The translations under genes were made by a program, and so were the position numbers. The notes beneath the pieces are model-generated. The model ran no database searches. It saw only the letters and a list, made by a program, of their open reading frames with translations, and was not told the DNA's origin. From Planococcus sp. CPCC 101016 (GTDB lineage: Bacteria > Bacillota > Bacilli > Bacillales_A > Planococcaceae): a DNA stretch of 64,000 bases. Of this stretch, positions 34,363-43,356 are shown one piece after another (the stretch's first letter is position 1; every line of letters begins with the position of its first letter). The stretch is from positions 96,761 to 160,760 of the forward strand of contig NZ_VOHB01000004.1 in NCBI RefSeq assembly GCF_007859295.1. Direction: 5' to 3'.

Positions 34363-35862
34363 TTAAAAATCGCCAGCTTTGCTGCTGAAAAACTCTTCTA
34401 TTATCGCTTCGTCAGAATGCGGAACATACTCCCCTTTGACAATTTGCGCACCGTTTATTGATCCGCTGGAAAGCAGTATCAAATCATCTGGACCACTTTC
34501 CTGCAAGGCTGCCAGAACTGCTTCACGTCTTGAAGGAGCTGTTACTACCTGTTGCTTGTAAGGTACTGTAAAACCTTTCAATACCGCATCAATTACAGTG
34601 CCTGGTTCGTTGTCTCCCGGATGATCAACAGTGACCACAAGGACGTCGGCTTTCCCTTCAGCTGCTCTGGCCATTTTGGGCATTTTCGAGAAATCCCTTA
34701 TTCCAATGCCTGCGATGAGCGCAATCAAACGCTTGTGTGATAGTTTTTTCACCTCGTGCAAGACGGCTGACAAAGCCACCGGTGTGTGGGCATAGTCTAG
34801 AATGACTTTTCGGTTTTCCGGACCGTGGATTACCTGGAAACGCCCTTCAACCTGAGACATTTTCGGCAGGACGGCCAAAATAGCTTCAAGCTCAATACCC
34901 GACAAAAGAGCCGCACCAATCGCCGCTGTCAAATTGGCCGCATTGTATTCGCCGTAAAGCGGCACATGAACTGGCCAACGTTTTTCTTGGTAGCATAAAT
35001 CAAACTTCAGTCCGGTATCGGAAGATTCGCATGCTGTCCAAATCAAATCAGCTCCAGAATTCAGTTGGCTGCTATATGTCAAATGAGGATAGCTGATGAC
35101 TTCCAGAATTTCTTCAGCCATTCCTTCATCATCAATATTGACTACAGTCGCTTTGGCCTGTTTGAACAATAATAATTTGGATTGAAGATAGTGTTCAAAT
35201 GTCTTATGGTATTCCAGGTGTTCTTCTGAAATGTTGGTGTGGATAGCCACATCAAAGCAAATGCCTTCGACTCGTTTTTGATCTAGGGCAATAGAAGAAA
35301 CTTCCATAGACACTGCACGATCACCTTCTGTTACAAACTTTTCAAAAATCTTATGGATGTCAGACGAAATTGGAGTCGTAGGTGTGCTCTTGTAGAAGGG
35401 AATCTTGCCATTTGCTCCCAAAATTCCTGTAGTCCCAATAAATCCGCAGGAAACACCGAGGAGATTGAACAAATTATAGACATATGTAGCTGTCGTTGTT
35501 TTTCCATTAGTTCCAGTGACGCCCACTTTGATTAACTTTTTCTGTGGTGAGCGGTAAAAGAAATCGGACATATAGGCGAGAGCCGCTCGGACATTTACCA
35601 CTAAAGCGAATGAAAGAGTCGGATGCTGTGCTGCATATTCAGTCATTATAGTTTCGTTAGAACCGACAATTGTTGTTGCTCCATTGGCAATAGCTTCACT
35701 GATATACAGATGTCCATCAGTATTATCACCCGGCACACAAAAGAACGCACACCCTTTGACTGCCCGCGTTGAATTATACTCGATTGAACTGACTTCTGAT
35801 TTTTCAGGTCCAAATTGCTTGATGACGGGGAAAGAAGGAATGCTGGTAAGTAGTATCTCCAT
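34363..35862 (-). CDS. murE: UDP-N-acetylmuramyl-tripeptide synthetase (MurE-type, probably lysine-adding)
   Basis: A 499-residue Mur ligase: N-terminal UDP-binding domain ([21 protein letters not shown]), ATP site [22 protein letters not shown] and a C-terminal domain with HTPVAL and [20 protein letters not shown]. The residue-3 selectivity segment reads DHPGDNEP rather than the DNPR of DAP-adding enzymes and is closer to the Lys-adding form of staphylococci (DNPANDDP). Lys-type peptidoglycan is known in Planococcus. It stands alone, not in a dcw cluster. The ATG after AAGGAG is chosen over one 33 bases upstream. Confidence 0.85.
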   Translation of the reverse strand: MEILLTSIPSFPVIKQFGPEKSEVSSIEYNSTRAVKGCAFFCVPGDNTDGHLYISEAIANGATTIVGSNETIMTEYAAQHPTLSFALVVNVRAALAYMSDFFYRSPQKKLIKVGVTGTNGKTTTATYVYNLFNLLGVSCGFIGTTGILGANGKIPFYKSTPTTPISSDIHKIFEKFVTEGDRAVSMEVSSIALDQKRVEGICFDVAIHTNISEEHLEYHKTFEHYLQSKLLLFKQAKATVVNIDDEGMAEEILEVISYPHLTYSSQLNSGADLIWTACESSDTGLKFDLCYQEKRWPVHVPLYGEYNAANLTAAIGAALLSGIELEAILAVLPKMSQVEGRFQVIHGPENRKVILDYAHTPVALSAVLHEVKKLSHKRLIALIAGIGIRDFSKMPKMARAAEGKADVLVVTVDHPGDNEPGTVIDAVLKGFTVPYKQQVVTAPSRREAVLAALQESGPDDLILLSSGSINGAQIVKGEYVPHSDEAIIEEFFSSKAGDF

Positions 35863-36024
35863 TAAAAGGCTCCTTAGGGGAAAAAAATATGTCAAATACC
35901 TATAGTTTCACAGGAACATGTATCATTATTCTATCATTTCCGCCTAACTGAGCAAACAATTTTAGTCGAATTAAGTCGAATTTTTCTGAAATGACGTTTT
36001 TTTCTGTACTTTTACAATACACAA

Positions 36025-36060
36025 AGAACCCCTTGCTCAAACATATTAGTGAGCAAGGGG
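36025..36060 (-). terminator. terminator of floT
   Basis: CCCCTTGCTCA and complement, TTCTTTG tail on the minus strand. Confidence 0.78.
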
Positions 36061-36073
36061 AGGCATTAGCTAG

Positions 36074-37603
36074 TTAAATTTTAATTTTTTCGATCGTTTG
36101 GTCTTTTTCAGCCAGTTCATAACGCAATTGTTCAATAGTTTGTGCATACTCCGATTTCCCTGTCAGGTTTTCCAGCATTTCTCGAACATCAATTCCTGAG
36201 GATTCTTTCAGTGTCTCCTGTAAAGTCGACATCAGATTGGTGGCGTATGAAGTGACTTTATTCGCCCCTCCACCTTCACCACTGCCTGTATCCACTACCG
36301 TAATCTTGTCGATATTGGCAAGCGGACTGGCAATTTCTCTTGCATATTCCGGCAGCATCTTGACAATCATGTCGAGTGTTGCTGCTTGTCCATACATTTC
36401 AAACGCCTCAGCAATCTTTCGTTTTGCTTCTGCCTCTGCTAAACCACGCAAACGAATGATATCTGCTTCTGATTCCCCTTGAGCACGTTGGGAGTCAGCA
36501 CGCGCCTGACCGTCCAGCCGGATTTTCTCTGCATCGGCCTTCGCCATCGCTTCAACCCGGTACTTTTGTGCATCGGCATCGGCCAACTGTTTGGATTTTT
36601 CCGCTTCTGCTGCCTGTTCAACCGAATAGCGGTCCGCATCTGCTTTTTTCTTCACTTCAGAATCATATTGGCGTTCACGGCGCTGAATTTCTTTTTCTTC
36701 CAGTTCGATTTGTTTCTGGCGCTCAATAATCTGAATTTGCATTTCCTGCTCGACGACTTCCTGCTTGGCCTTTGCAGTTTCAAGCTCATAAGCCTGATCA
36801 GCACGAGCCTTCGCAACATCCTGCTCGCGGCGGTACTCAGCCACCTTCAGCAAATTCTCTTTCTCTGCTTCAGCAATTTCTGTCGCACGTTCAATTTCAG
36901 CTCTCTGCGCATCTTTGCCTGCTTCTGCGCGCTTAATGCGCGTCTGCATTTCAGATTCTGCAGTGGATATATCAGCATCACGTTTCACTTGGGCGATTCT
37001 TGCTTTACCTAATGAATCCAAATAGCCGTTTTTGTCACGGACATCCTTGATCGTGAACGATACGATGATCAATCCCATCTTCGCCAAATCATGCGAAGCG
37101 ACACGCTGTACTTCCTGCGAGAACTTATCGCGATTCTTGTAGATTTCTTCTACTGTCATAGAACCCAAGATGGACCGAAGATGGCCTTCCAGTACTTCTT
37201 TGGCTTCGTTTTCCCGGTCTTCTTTTGACTTTCCTAAAAATTGCTCAGCAGCGGTGGCAATCTCCGATATGGATCCCCCAATTTTTATAATGGCAGTCCC
37301 GTCGGCCATCACTGGCACACCCTGCTCAGTATAGACTTCCGGTGTCGTCACTTCCAGCTTGCTCGACAATAAACTCAGTGGAGCAGCCTGCTGGAACACA
37401 GGAAGCAAGAAAGTACCTCCACCGCGTATGATTTTAATGCGGTTTCCAGAATCATCCGTGTGGACATTCTTTGAACCTAAATAACTCCCTGTAACAATCA
37501 ACGCTTCATCCGGTCCAACCGTTTTGTATTTGGTAATGTAAACTCCGACAATCGCCAATAAAATAAATGCGACAACTCCTAGTGCAATCCAGCCCATCTC
37601 CAT
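36074..37603 (-). CDS. floT: flotillin
   Basis: A 509-residue scaffold protein of functional membrane microdomains (YuaG type): N-terminal hydrophobic hairpin (residues 5-23), SPFH/PHB domain to about 200, then a long Ala/Glu/Lys coiled coil with AEAEK-type repeats to about 400 and a short C-terminal region. Organises rigid lipid domains and membrane fluidity. ATG follows AAGGGGG. It forms an operon with the NfeD gene one base upstream, as in B. subtilis yuaF-floT. Confidence 0.94.
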   Translation of the reverse strand: MEMGWIALGVVAFILLAIVGVYITKYKTVGPDEALIVTGSYLGSKNVHTDDSGNRIKIIRGGGTFLLPVFQQAAPLSLLSSKLEVTTPEVYTEQGVPVMADGTAIIKIGGSISEIATAAEQFLGKSKEDRENEAKEVLEGHLRSILGSMTVEEIYKNRDKFSQEVQRVASHDLAKMGLIIVSFTIKDVRDKNGYLDSLGKARIAQVKRDADISTAESEMQTRIKRAEAGKDAQRAEIERATEIAEAEKENLLKVAEYRREQDVAKARADQAYELETAKAKQEVVEQEMQIQIIERQKQIELEEKEIQRRERQYDSEVKKKADADRYSVEQAAEAEKSKQLADADAQKYRVEAMAKADAEKIRLDGQARADSQRAQGESEADIIRLRGLAEAEAKRKIAEAFEMYGQAATLDMIVKMLPEYAREIASPLANIDKITVVDTGSGEGGGANKVTSYATNLMSTLQETLKESSGIDVREMLENLTGKSEYAQTIEQLRYELAEKDQTIEKIKI

Positions 37604-37604
37604 T

Positions 37605-38162
37605 TTAAATCCCCCTTGTCAATTTCATTTCTTTTTTAAAATCTAACGGTTCGTAGGCCTGCACATATAAAGTGCTGTCATTCACTTCGATGATCAATAC
37701 TTTCTGGTCTTGACCGATGGCTTCATTGTCATAGCCGGTTGCACGCTTTGAAATCACTCCCGCGTAGGTTTCCAGGACCACTTCTCCGTATCCGTCGACA
37801 GGAATTGGAATGATGACATTCGCTACTTGTCCAGGGAGCGAATCTTCCGAATAGGCAATGGATGATTCAGCAGAAGACAATGGCAACAAAATAAAGAAGT
37901 AAAGCAATAAATCCAGTACAGCTGCGAGTGCTGCTGCAATCATCAAAACGGACCATTCATTGAACTGTGTAGCCGTTTCCAATAAAAAACCGATTGCGGC
38001 GCCAAATGTAATAAACGCTAACACCACAGTCGGATTGAACATTGGCAGAGCTTCTCCGAAATCAGCAATATCTCCAAAGAAAACATACAATACAGTCAGC
38101 GCCCCTGCTGCAAGCAAAACATACATATAAATTTGCTCCATCGGCAAGCCAAAAATCAGCAT
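37605..38162 (-). CDS. NfeD family membrane protein (YuaF-like)
   Basis: A 185-residue protein with four helices (about 8-25, 45-65, 70-85 and 88-105) and a C-terminal OB-fold domain (GQVANVIIPIPVDGYGEVVLE). It partners flotillin (YuaF role). The start is the ATG preceded by GGGAGG; an in-frame ATG 15 bases upstream would use that site as coding. It is directly followed by floT. Confidence 0.87.
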   Translation of the reverse strand: MLIFGLPMEQIYMYVLLAAGALTVLYVFFGDIADFGEALPMFNPTVVLAFITFGAAIGFLLETATQFNEWSVLMIAAALAAVLDLLLYFFILLPLSSAESSIAYSEDSLPGQVANVIIPIPVDGYGEVVLETYAGVISKRATGYDNEAIGQDQKVLIIEVNDSTLYVQAYEPLDFKKEMKLTRGI

Positions 38163-38257
38163 TCCAAAACCTCCCATTCCAGTAAGTCTATTTCCATCTT
38201 ACTAATTAATACGAATTACAAGGACAAAAGTTTCAGAATTCTTGGAAATCCATAATA

Positions 38258-38285
38258 AAAACCCGTTCTTTTACAGAACGGGTTT
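38258..38285 (-). terminator. terminator overlapping the GNAT-like gene end
   Basis: AAACCCGTTCT / AGAACGGGTTT stem with a T tail on the minus strand. Confidence 0.78.
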
Positions 38286-38984
38286 GGCAAATTGCAGTTC
38301 GTGGAAACCATGTACCAATTGAAAACCAATTCCCACGTATCCTTCATTAAGCAATTGCTGCTGTTTTTCTAAATCATCTAATTTTACCGTCGTATGGTCA
38401 ACATACTGAACAGCCGTATTTTCTAGATCTTTTACCAGAATATAGCGTTCTAATCCGACGTATTTTTCCTTCAAGGCAGCAATGTGCATTTGTTGGGTAA
38501 ATTTGTCTTTTAGGCTTGGAATATTCATAGGCGCGACAGTACAGCAAACGTAGCGAAATTCCTCTTCTAGATTTGGCAATTCTTTCATAATGACTTCAGC
38601 TAATTTTTGTTGCAGGCGATTCCCGCGATATTCTGGAAGAACCACTGAAATTTCCTGGTAAATCACTTTTTGCAGTTCTTCCGGCGGAAGTCCAATATCC
38701 CAACCTAAATGCTCTTCATCGATTTCGGGAATCAGCAAGGCCCTAAACCCAATCAATTCATCTTCAACAAAGGCACCTACCAGCAACCCCCGCTCGTTCA
38801 AGATAAACAAAAATTCTTCGGTGGTCAAAGCTTGAAGTGCAGCTTTTTCAGGAAGCGATTCAATTACTCTTGCTTGAACCTGTTCTATTATGGGCAGATC
38901 TTCCAAATACAGCCGCTTCATAGAAAAAGGAAGTTTTTTGTGAAGCACTTGGTTGGTTATTGTGCCTTCATGCAGCAACTTCAT
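38271..38984 (-). CDS. GNAT-like acyltransferase
   Basis: A 237-residue soluble protein; central segment EISVVLPEYRGNRLQQKLAEV fits the acetyl-CoA-binding loop of GNAT enzymes, and VEDELIGFRALLIPE the preceding strand. The substrate is unknown. The start is the ATG eight bases after GGAGGAG (a TTG six bases earlier is possible). Monocistronic. Confidence 0.68.
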   Translation of the reverse strand: MKLLHEGTITNQVLHKKLPFSMKRLYLEDLPIIEQVQARVIESLPEKAALQALTTEEFLFILNERGLLVGAFVEDELIGFRALLIPEIDEEHLGWDIGLPPEELQKVIYQEISVVLPEYRGNRLQQKLAEVIMKELPNLEEEFRYVCCTVAPMNIPSLKDKFTQQMHIAALKEKYVGLERYILVKDLENTAVQYVDHTTVKLDDLEKQQQLLNEGYVGIGFQLVHGFHELQFAKPVL

Positions 38985-39111
38985 CAGCAATTCTCCTCCG
39001 TATAGTTATGTAGCTTTAGAATACCACTTCCACCTTTGAACGTCTGCAAGTTTTTTCAATTACCTCATTAATTAATTTTTTTAACAAACGAGTATTTGAT
39101 CTACTTGGAAT

Positions 39112-39621
39112 CTATTTTAAAAATTCATCAATTTCTTTTTGACTGCGCAAGAAAATAACTTTGTTTCGCGGACTTTCTTCTATAAACTGCGCCATTCGTT
39201 TTCTCATCTTAGATTTTCTAGCACGATACGTAGAAATAATGAACTTCAAAAAGCCTTTATCCAACTTTTCCGGACAACCGCTCGCCATATCTGGACGTGT
39301 TTTTCCTTGATTGATGATCCTGCGCTTGAAGACACGATACAGGCAGATGTATAGCGGGAGTTCCAGGTAAATGAGAGTATCTGCCTTCTGCCTGCGCGTT
39401 TCATAGGTGCTGGTATAGTTCCCTTCGATGATCCAACAGTCCTCTTGAACCAATAACTGCTGTTTCGCTCTAAATTCTTTTTCACTGCTTTCTACCCAGC
39501 CAGGTTTCCAAAAATAAGTATCCAGATGATGGACAGGGATAGCTAATTTTTCTGACAACTTTCTTGAAAAGCTTGATTTGCCAACGCCTGCTGATACTCC
39601 AAGCACCATAATTTTCTTCAT
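39112..39621 (-). CDS. P-loop nucleotide kinase-like protein (FlaR/topology-modulation family)
   Basis: A 169-residue adenylate-kinase-like ATPase: Walker A GVSAGVGKSSFSRKL at 8-22, HHLDTYFWKPGW and WIIEGNYTSTYETRRQKADTLIYL, the signature of the 'DNA topology modulation protein' group. The role in the cell is not established. The ATG follows GGAGGAGGAAAGG; the frame upstream of it is not conserved-looking. Confidence 0.8.
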   Translation of the reverse strand: MKKIMVLGVSAGVGKSSFSRKLSEKLAIPVHHLDTYFWKPGWVESSEKEFRAKQQLLVQEDCWIIEGNYTSTYETRRQKADTLIYLELPLYICLYRVFKRRIINQGKTRPDMASGCPEKLDKGFLKFIISTYRARKSKMRKRMAQFIEESPRNKVIFLRSQKEIDEFLK

Positions 39622-39712
39622 GACCTTTCCTCCTCCGCTGTTATTTCTTTCAGTTTTTATATTATAAGCCAACTTAGATTTAGACTGTAGCAAAAGAATA
39701 TTTAATAATCAC

Positions 39713-39741
39713 TTGCAATATATGTAACCCCATGTTATTCT
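39713..39741 (+). promoter_or_regulatory. promoter of the cold-shock gene
   Basis: TTGCAA, 17-base spacer, TATTCT. The start point would leave a 5' leader of about 110 bases, typical of cold-shock mRNAs that refold in the cold. Confidence 0.65.
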
Positions 39742-39857
39742 AAGGAAGAATTATTTTTGTTCGGATGACTTTTTACAAAGTGTCAGATGTCCATCTGCAA
39801 GATTTGAGCAAGGATAGTAATACAATGTATGCTTACGCATACGAGGAGGAAACACAC

Positions 39858-40058
39858 ATGGAACAAGGTAAAGTAAAATGGTTTAACTCAGAAAAAGGAT
39901 TTGGCTTCATCGAACGCGAAGGCGGCGACGATGTATTCGTACATTTCTCTGCAATCCAAAGCGAAGGCTTCAAATCTTTAGACGAAGGTCAAGAAGTAAC
40001 GTTTGATATCGAGCAAGGCCAACGCGGTCTTCAAGCTACTAACGTTCAAAAAGCTTAA
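39858..40058 (+). CDS. cold shock protein (CspA/CspB family)
   Basis: A 66-residue RNA/DNA chaperone with RNP1 KGFGFIER and RNP2 VFVHFSAIQ. It binds single-stranded nucleic acid and melts RNA structure on cold shock. The ATG is preceded by GAGGAGGAAAC. It has a long leader with a hairpin GTATGCTTACGCATAC just before the ribosome site, and a terminator with a UUCG loop. An open frame upstream of the ATG is leader, not protein. Confidence 0.96.
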   Translation: MEQGKVKWFNSEKGFGFIEREGGDDVFVHFSAIQSEGFKSLDEGQEVTFDIEQGQRGLQATNVQKA

Positions 40059-40076
40059 TCTAAAGCCAACTTATCA

Positions 40077-40107
40077 ATGAGCTCTTCTTCGGAAGAGCTC
40101 ATTTTTT
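40077..40107 (+). terminator. csp terminator
   Basis: ATGAGCTCTTC-TTCG-GAAGAGCTCAT followed by seven T; a very stable UUCG tetraloop hairpin. Confidence 0.9.
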
Positions 40108-40124
40108 TGTGTGCACATATAGAG

Positions 40125-40153
40125 CCGCAGCCCGGAAAGTTTCCGAGCTGCGG
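40125..40153 (+). terminator. second hairpin after csp
   Basis: CCGCAGCCCGGAAA / TTTCCGAGCTGCGG with TTTTC tail. It may be a backup terminator or end an unseen transcript. Confidence 0.5.
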
Positions 40154-40275
40154 TTTTCTTATGGTTTTGCTGATCGTGCATAAGCGTGGCTGAACGCGCG
40201 TAACATCAATCCAGACAGGTGCAAGAGCGTATTCCTTCTCCCAAGCAACCGCCTACACTAGTTTTTCTCCATTAA

Positions 40276-40315
40276 AAAAGACGATAGTTGCCTCAAACAG
40301 CAACTACCATCTTTT
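40276..40315 (-). terminator. terminator of the fusion-protein operon
   Basis: AAAAGATGGTAGTTGC and near-complement, with six T on the minus strand after the 32-aa gene. Confidence 0.82.
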
Positions 40316-40323
40316 ACTTTTCT

Positions 40324-40422
40324 TTAATTCAACCAAAAATACAGCTGGAAGACTGCAAAGATCAGCACACACACCGCAAGCGTGCCGAAAACGATAGCTA
40401 ATGCCAATTTCTTTCCGGTCAT
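40324..40422 (-). CDS. 32-aa single-helix membrane protein
   Basis: The sequence begins MTGKKLALAIVFG and ends YFWLN: one hydrophobic helix (residues 5-30) with a positive N-terminus. GGAGTGA of the ribosome site is the end of the preceding gene (stop four bases upstream), and a strong terminator follows, so it is the last, translationally coupled gene of the unit. No family is recognised; too short for most gene finders. Confidence 0.65.
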   Translation of the reverse strand: MTGKKLALAIVFGTLAVCVLIFAVFQLYFWLN

Positions 40423-40426
40423 ACTT

Positions 40427-42076
40427 TCACTCCTTTTGAATTTTCAATTCTTCAATGAACTTGAAGATATCGTAAGCTCCTGCCCCTTTATTCGACTGGA
40501 CTGTCAGAACGCTGCCGTCAGCCGGGTAAAATGCAGAATGAAAACTTACTCCAGGATCATAGCCCATAACTTGGTACTTTAAAACACCGTCATCTTCATT
40601 TTGAATCCATACGCCGTAGCCATAATCGCCATCTTCTCCAGATGCACGAGTCTGCAGCATCGTGTTCGCCATTTCTTCAGTCAATAAGGTGCCATCCATC
40701 AAACGGTTCCAGAAATTCGCCATATCACTCGCTGTGACGTATGCGCCTCCGTCAGCACCCCCGCGGATTGGAATAGCGTACTGATTTGTACGCCATACGC
40801 CATCTTCTTCAATATAGCCAAAAGCGGTTTGGCCAGGCAAACGATCCAATCGGAAGTAACCTGAATTGTACATTTTGGCAGGAGCGAAAATCCGTTCCTC
40901 CACTACATCAGCAAACTCTTTTCCAGTCACTTGTTCAACAATCAATCCGATTGCGATAAATCCTGCATTATTGTAATGAAATCTTTCACCCGGTTCAAAC
41001 ATCATTGGCTGGTCTTTGAACAAAGGAACAAAATCCGAAGCAGTTTGCATCATGTACATCGGCTGCTGTTTCCATAAGTCTTCGAAATCTTTCATGACCT
41101 GTTCATCAAAATAATCTGGTATGCCAGACGTATGCGTCAATAGCTGGTCAATGGTCACCTCAAAGTGAGAAAAAGTATTCGGAAGCAGATCCGATAGCTT
41201 ATCGCTGAAACTTAACTTCCCTTCCTCCACCAATTGGCAAACAGCCACAGCTGTGAACAGTTTACTGCCTGAAGCAATACCGAATCGCGTATCAATCGCA
41301 TTTGGCCGTTCATCGGCGCGATTGGCAAACCCCCTCGCAGCTGTCCAGGCTTTCTCTTGCTGCAGATAAGCCACTCCGGAAAAATCGATTTCGTCCATTT
41401 TATCCATTATGGGATTAGCTGGTTCTACCTGTTGAAATCGTCCTTCTTCCGTAATATTAATTTGGCGGCCGTCGTTCAATTCAATAGATAGCGGCTGGGT
41501 CTCGCTTTTTTGCTTGGAAAAATACCATGTGCGCTTTGGAGGCACTAAAATAATGTAAGCATGCCCACTCCCAAGAAAATTCAATGATTTCGGATCGACG
41601 CCTTTATTGCCGCGGACCGGGATATCCATCTCTTCAATCAACTCACCGACTTCTTCGACATACGGTGTGGTAATACTCACTTCGCTGATATTAAGCAAAG
41701 AATCAATAGTAAAATTACCCATACGGTCGACGCTGCGACGCGCGATAAATTCGATGACATTGCCTGCTGGATCCTGAAAATAAAACGCATCCGCATCAAA
41801 ATTGGGATAAAACACTTCATCCATACCTTCTTGGCGGTTCAACGTCACCCGTTCACTCGCCCACCATTTGGCAAGAGTGAACTGATTGCCCGGAATGTTA
41901 AACGCATAATGATAGGCTGCCGGTTTTTCCGATTCACGAAATACCAATTGAGAGTCTCCAATCGCCAATGTAAAGCTGATTTCATCTTCTTCAACAATCC
42001 GGAATCCTAATTGATATTCGTAAAATCCTTTCATGTCTTCCAGCTGATTTGTGTATAAGGTCACCTTTTTAAACAT
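40427..42076 (-). CDS. VOC-domain / serine beta-lactamase-fold fusion protein
   Basis: A 549-residue two-part protein. Residues about 1-120 are a VOC (glyoxalase/FosX-like) domain: FKKVTLYTNQLEDMKGFY and FYFQDPAGNVIEFIARR; about 120-215 looks like a second, weaker VOC half. Residues about 225-549 are a class C beta-lactamase/PBP-like serine hydrolase with SxxK in ASGSKLF, QLLTHTSGIPDYF and YxN in YNNAGF. No signal peptide is seen, so it is probably cytoplasmic. Each part is a known family; their fusion is unusual. The ATG follows AAGGAGTGAGG. Confidence 0.82.
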   Translation of the reverse strand: MFKKVTLYTNQLEDMKGFYEYQLGFRIVEEDEISFTLAIGDSQLVFRESEKPAAYHYAFNIPGNQFTLAKWWASERVTLNRQEGMDEVFYPNFDADAFYFQDPAGNVIEFIARRSVDRMGNFTIDSLLNISEVSITTPYVEEVGELIEEMDIPVRGNKGVDPKSLNFLGSGHAYIILVPPKRTWYFSKQKSETQPLSIELNDGRQINITEEGRFQQVEPANPIMDKMDEIDFSGVAYLQQEKAWTAARGFANRADERPNAIDTRFGIASGSKLFTAVAVCQLVEEGKLSFSDKLSDLLPNTFSHFEVTIDQLLTHTSGIPDYFDEQVMKDFEDLWKQQPMYMMQTASDFVPLFKDQPMMFEPGERFHYNNAGFIAIGLIVEQVTGKEFADVVEERIFAPAKMYNSGYFRLDRLPGQTAFGYIEEDGVWRTNQYAIPIRGGADGGAYVTASDMANFWNRLMDGTLLTEEMANTMLQTRASGEDGDYGYGVWIQNEDDGVLKYQVMGYDPGVSFHSAFYPADGSVLTVQSNKGAGAYDIFKFIEELKIQKE

Positions 42077-42135
42077 GTCCTCACTCCTTGCCTTAAGCAT
42101 ACCGAAAAACCAAAGTTTTTACCTCTTTAAAGAAA

Positions 42136-42160
42136 AAAAAAGAGCACAAGGCTCTTTTTC
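42136..42160 (-). terminator. terminator of the GNAT/152-aa operon
   Basis: AAAGAGC / GCTCTTT stem with a run of eight T on the minus strand. Confidence 0.7.
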
Positions 42161-42169
42161 TCTATTGCA

Positions 42170-42628
42170 TTAAAACCCTTCAGTATACCGAAGCTTGATC
42201 ATGTCGCGGCATTCGATGCCATTCTCCATAATCGGCTCCGGATAGTTTCGTCTGAAAAAATCGGGATCAATGGCATGCATGCGAAATCCGCATTTCTGAT
42301 ATAACGCCAACTGATCCAAGCTTGAATTGCCCGTGCCAATTTCAACAATCTCGAACTTCCGGCGAGCCGCTTCACTTAAGGCATGCTGCAGAAGTTGCCG
42401 GCCATAACCCAGCCCCCGGAAATTTTCGGCAACTGCTACATTTTTGATTTCCACGATCTCGGGCGATAAAGCACATAGGACATATACACCTACTATCGCA
42501 CCTCCCTGCTCACCGATCATGCACCAGCCGGATTTACAATAGGCGCGGACCAGGCTTTCAGAAGGATCTGCCTCGAGCAATAAATCCATTGGCAAGGGTT
42601 CATGAGCCTGCAATGGACGAATATCCAT
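42170..42628 (-). CDS. GNAT N-acetyltransferase
   Basis: A 152-residue GNAT enzyme with acetyl-CoA loop VAENFRGLGYGRQLLQHAL and LALYQKCGFRMH. The substrate is unknown. The ATG overlaps the stop of the preceding 152-aa gene by one base (TAATG), so the two are a translationally coupled pair, closed by a terminator. Confidence 0.82.
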   Translation of the reverse strand: MDIRPLQAHEPLPMDLLLEADPSESLVRAYCKSGWCMIGEQGGAIVGVYVLCALSPEIVEIKNVAVAENFRGLGYGRQLLQHALSEAARRKFEIVEIGTGNSSLDQLALYQKCGFRMHAIDPDFFRRNYPEPIMENGIECRDMIKLRYTEGF

Positions 42629-43086
42629 TATTTTGGTTCTTTAAATCCTTGATCAATCAAATAATTTTCAGCATCATCAAAAGTCCCGAAGCTTTCTTCC
42701 AGGTTTTTCCCCGTATAAATGTTCCAGAAAGGCTCTTCGTAGACCAAGTCCAGCTTCACGTTATCTCGATTAACCCACGTCTTGTCATATGGCGGTTCCG
42801 GTTCCAGAGACAAATAATCCAGCGAATCAGCAAGTACGCTGCGCAATTCCTTTTCGGAAAAATCACGGATGTTGACGAAGCCTTTTTTATCCGCTTCATA
42901 TTGCGGCAAGTTTCCTACATAGACAAAGCCGTTGCCTGTCGGATGCAAATGATAGACGACAATTTTTTTGTCGTACAGACTCTCTTCATAATGAAAATTC
43001 ACACGTTTCATCGATACGTCTTTTCTTGTTAATTCCGGAAAAGATTCAATGATTTCCAGCTTTTGCTCAAATGTTAACAATCTCAT
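42628..43086 (-). CDS. hypothetical protein, 152 aa
   Basis: A soluble mixed alpha/beta protein (RLLTFEQKLEIIESFPEL; VVYHLHPTGNGFVYVGNLP; FGTFDDAENYLIDQGF). No family is recognised. The start has GAGGT close upstream; a second Met (residue 26) is possible but lacks a clear site. Overlaps the GNAT gene by one base and probably works with it. Confidence 0.62.
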   Translation of the reverse strand: MRLLTFEQKLEIIESFPELTRKDVSMKRVNFHYEESLYDKKIVVYHLHPTGNGFVYVGNLPQYEADKKGFVNIRDFSEKELRSVLADSLDYLSLEPEPPYDKTWVNRDNVKLDLVYEEPFWNIYTGKNLEESFGTFDDAENYLIDQGFKEPK

Positions 43087-43250
43087 TACCTCATTTCATA
43101 GTTTCATTTATTCCATCAAAAATCTTAGTAAGATCCAAGACATAGACCTGCTGGTTGCATAAAAAGCCCGCAGAAATATATGGTTACACCCATTTCGCAT
43201 TTTCAATTACCATTTAGTATAACACGCCGGAGACATTCCCACATCCATAG

Positions 43251-43278
43251 AAAAAAGCTGCGCGAACGCAGCTTTTTC
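43251..43278 (-). terminator. terminator downstream of the MMPL gene
   Basis: AAAGCTGCG / CGCAGCTTT stem, T-rich minus-strand tail, about 80 bases past the stop codon. Confidence 0.75.
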
Positions 43279-43356
43279 CATATAAATTGAATTGAACCAT
43301 TCAGTTGTTGGCGTTCTGTAAAAAACTAGATTTTCGTCTTTTTATGTTTTATAACA

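Noticed and set aside
39765-39857. N-terminal extension of the cold-shock protein
   Set aside because: The in-frame codons upstream of the ATG have no ribosome site, do not resemble the family and lie in the expected structured 5' leader.
40324-40422. Possibility that the 32-codon frame is just a chance ORF after the fusion gene
   Set aside because: Chance is less likely given the ribosome site at ideal spacing, the clean transmembrane helix and the terminator right after the stop; it was kept as a feature with moderate confidence.
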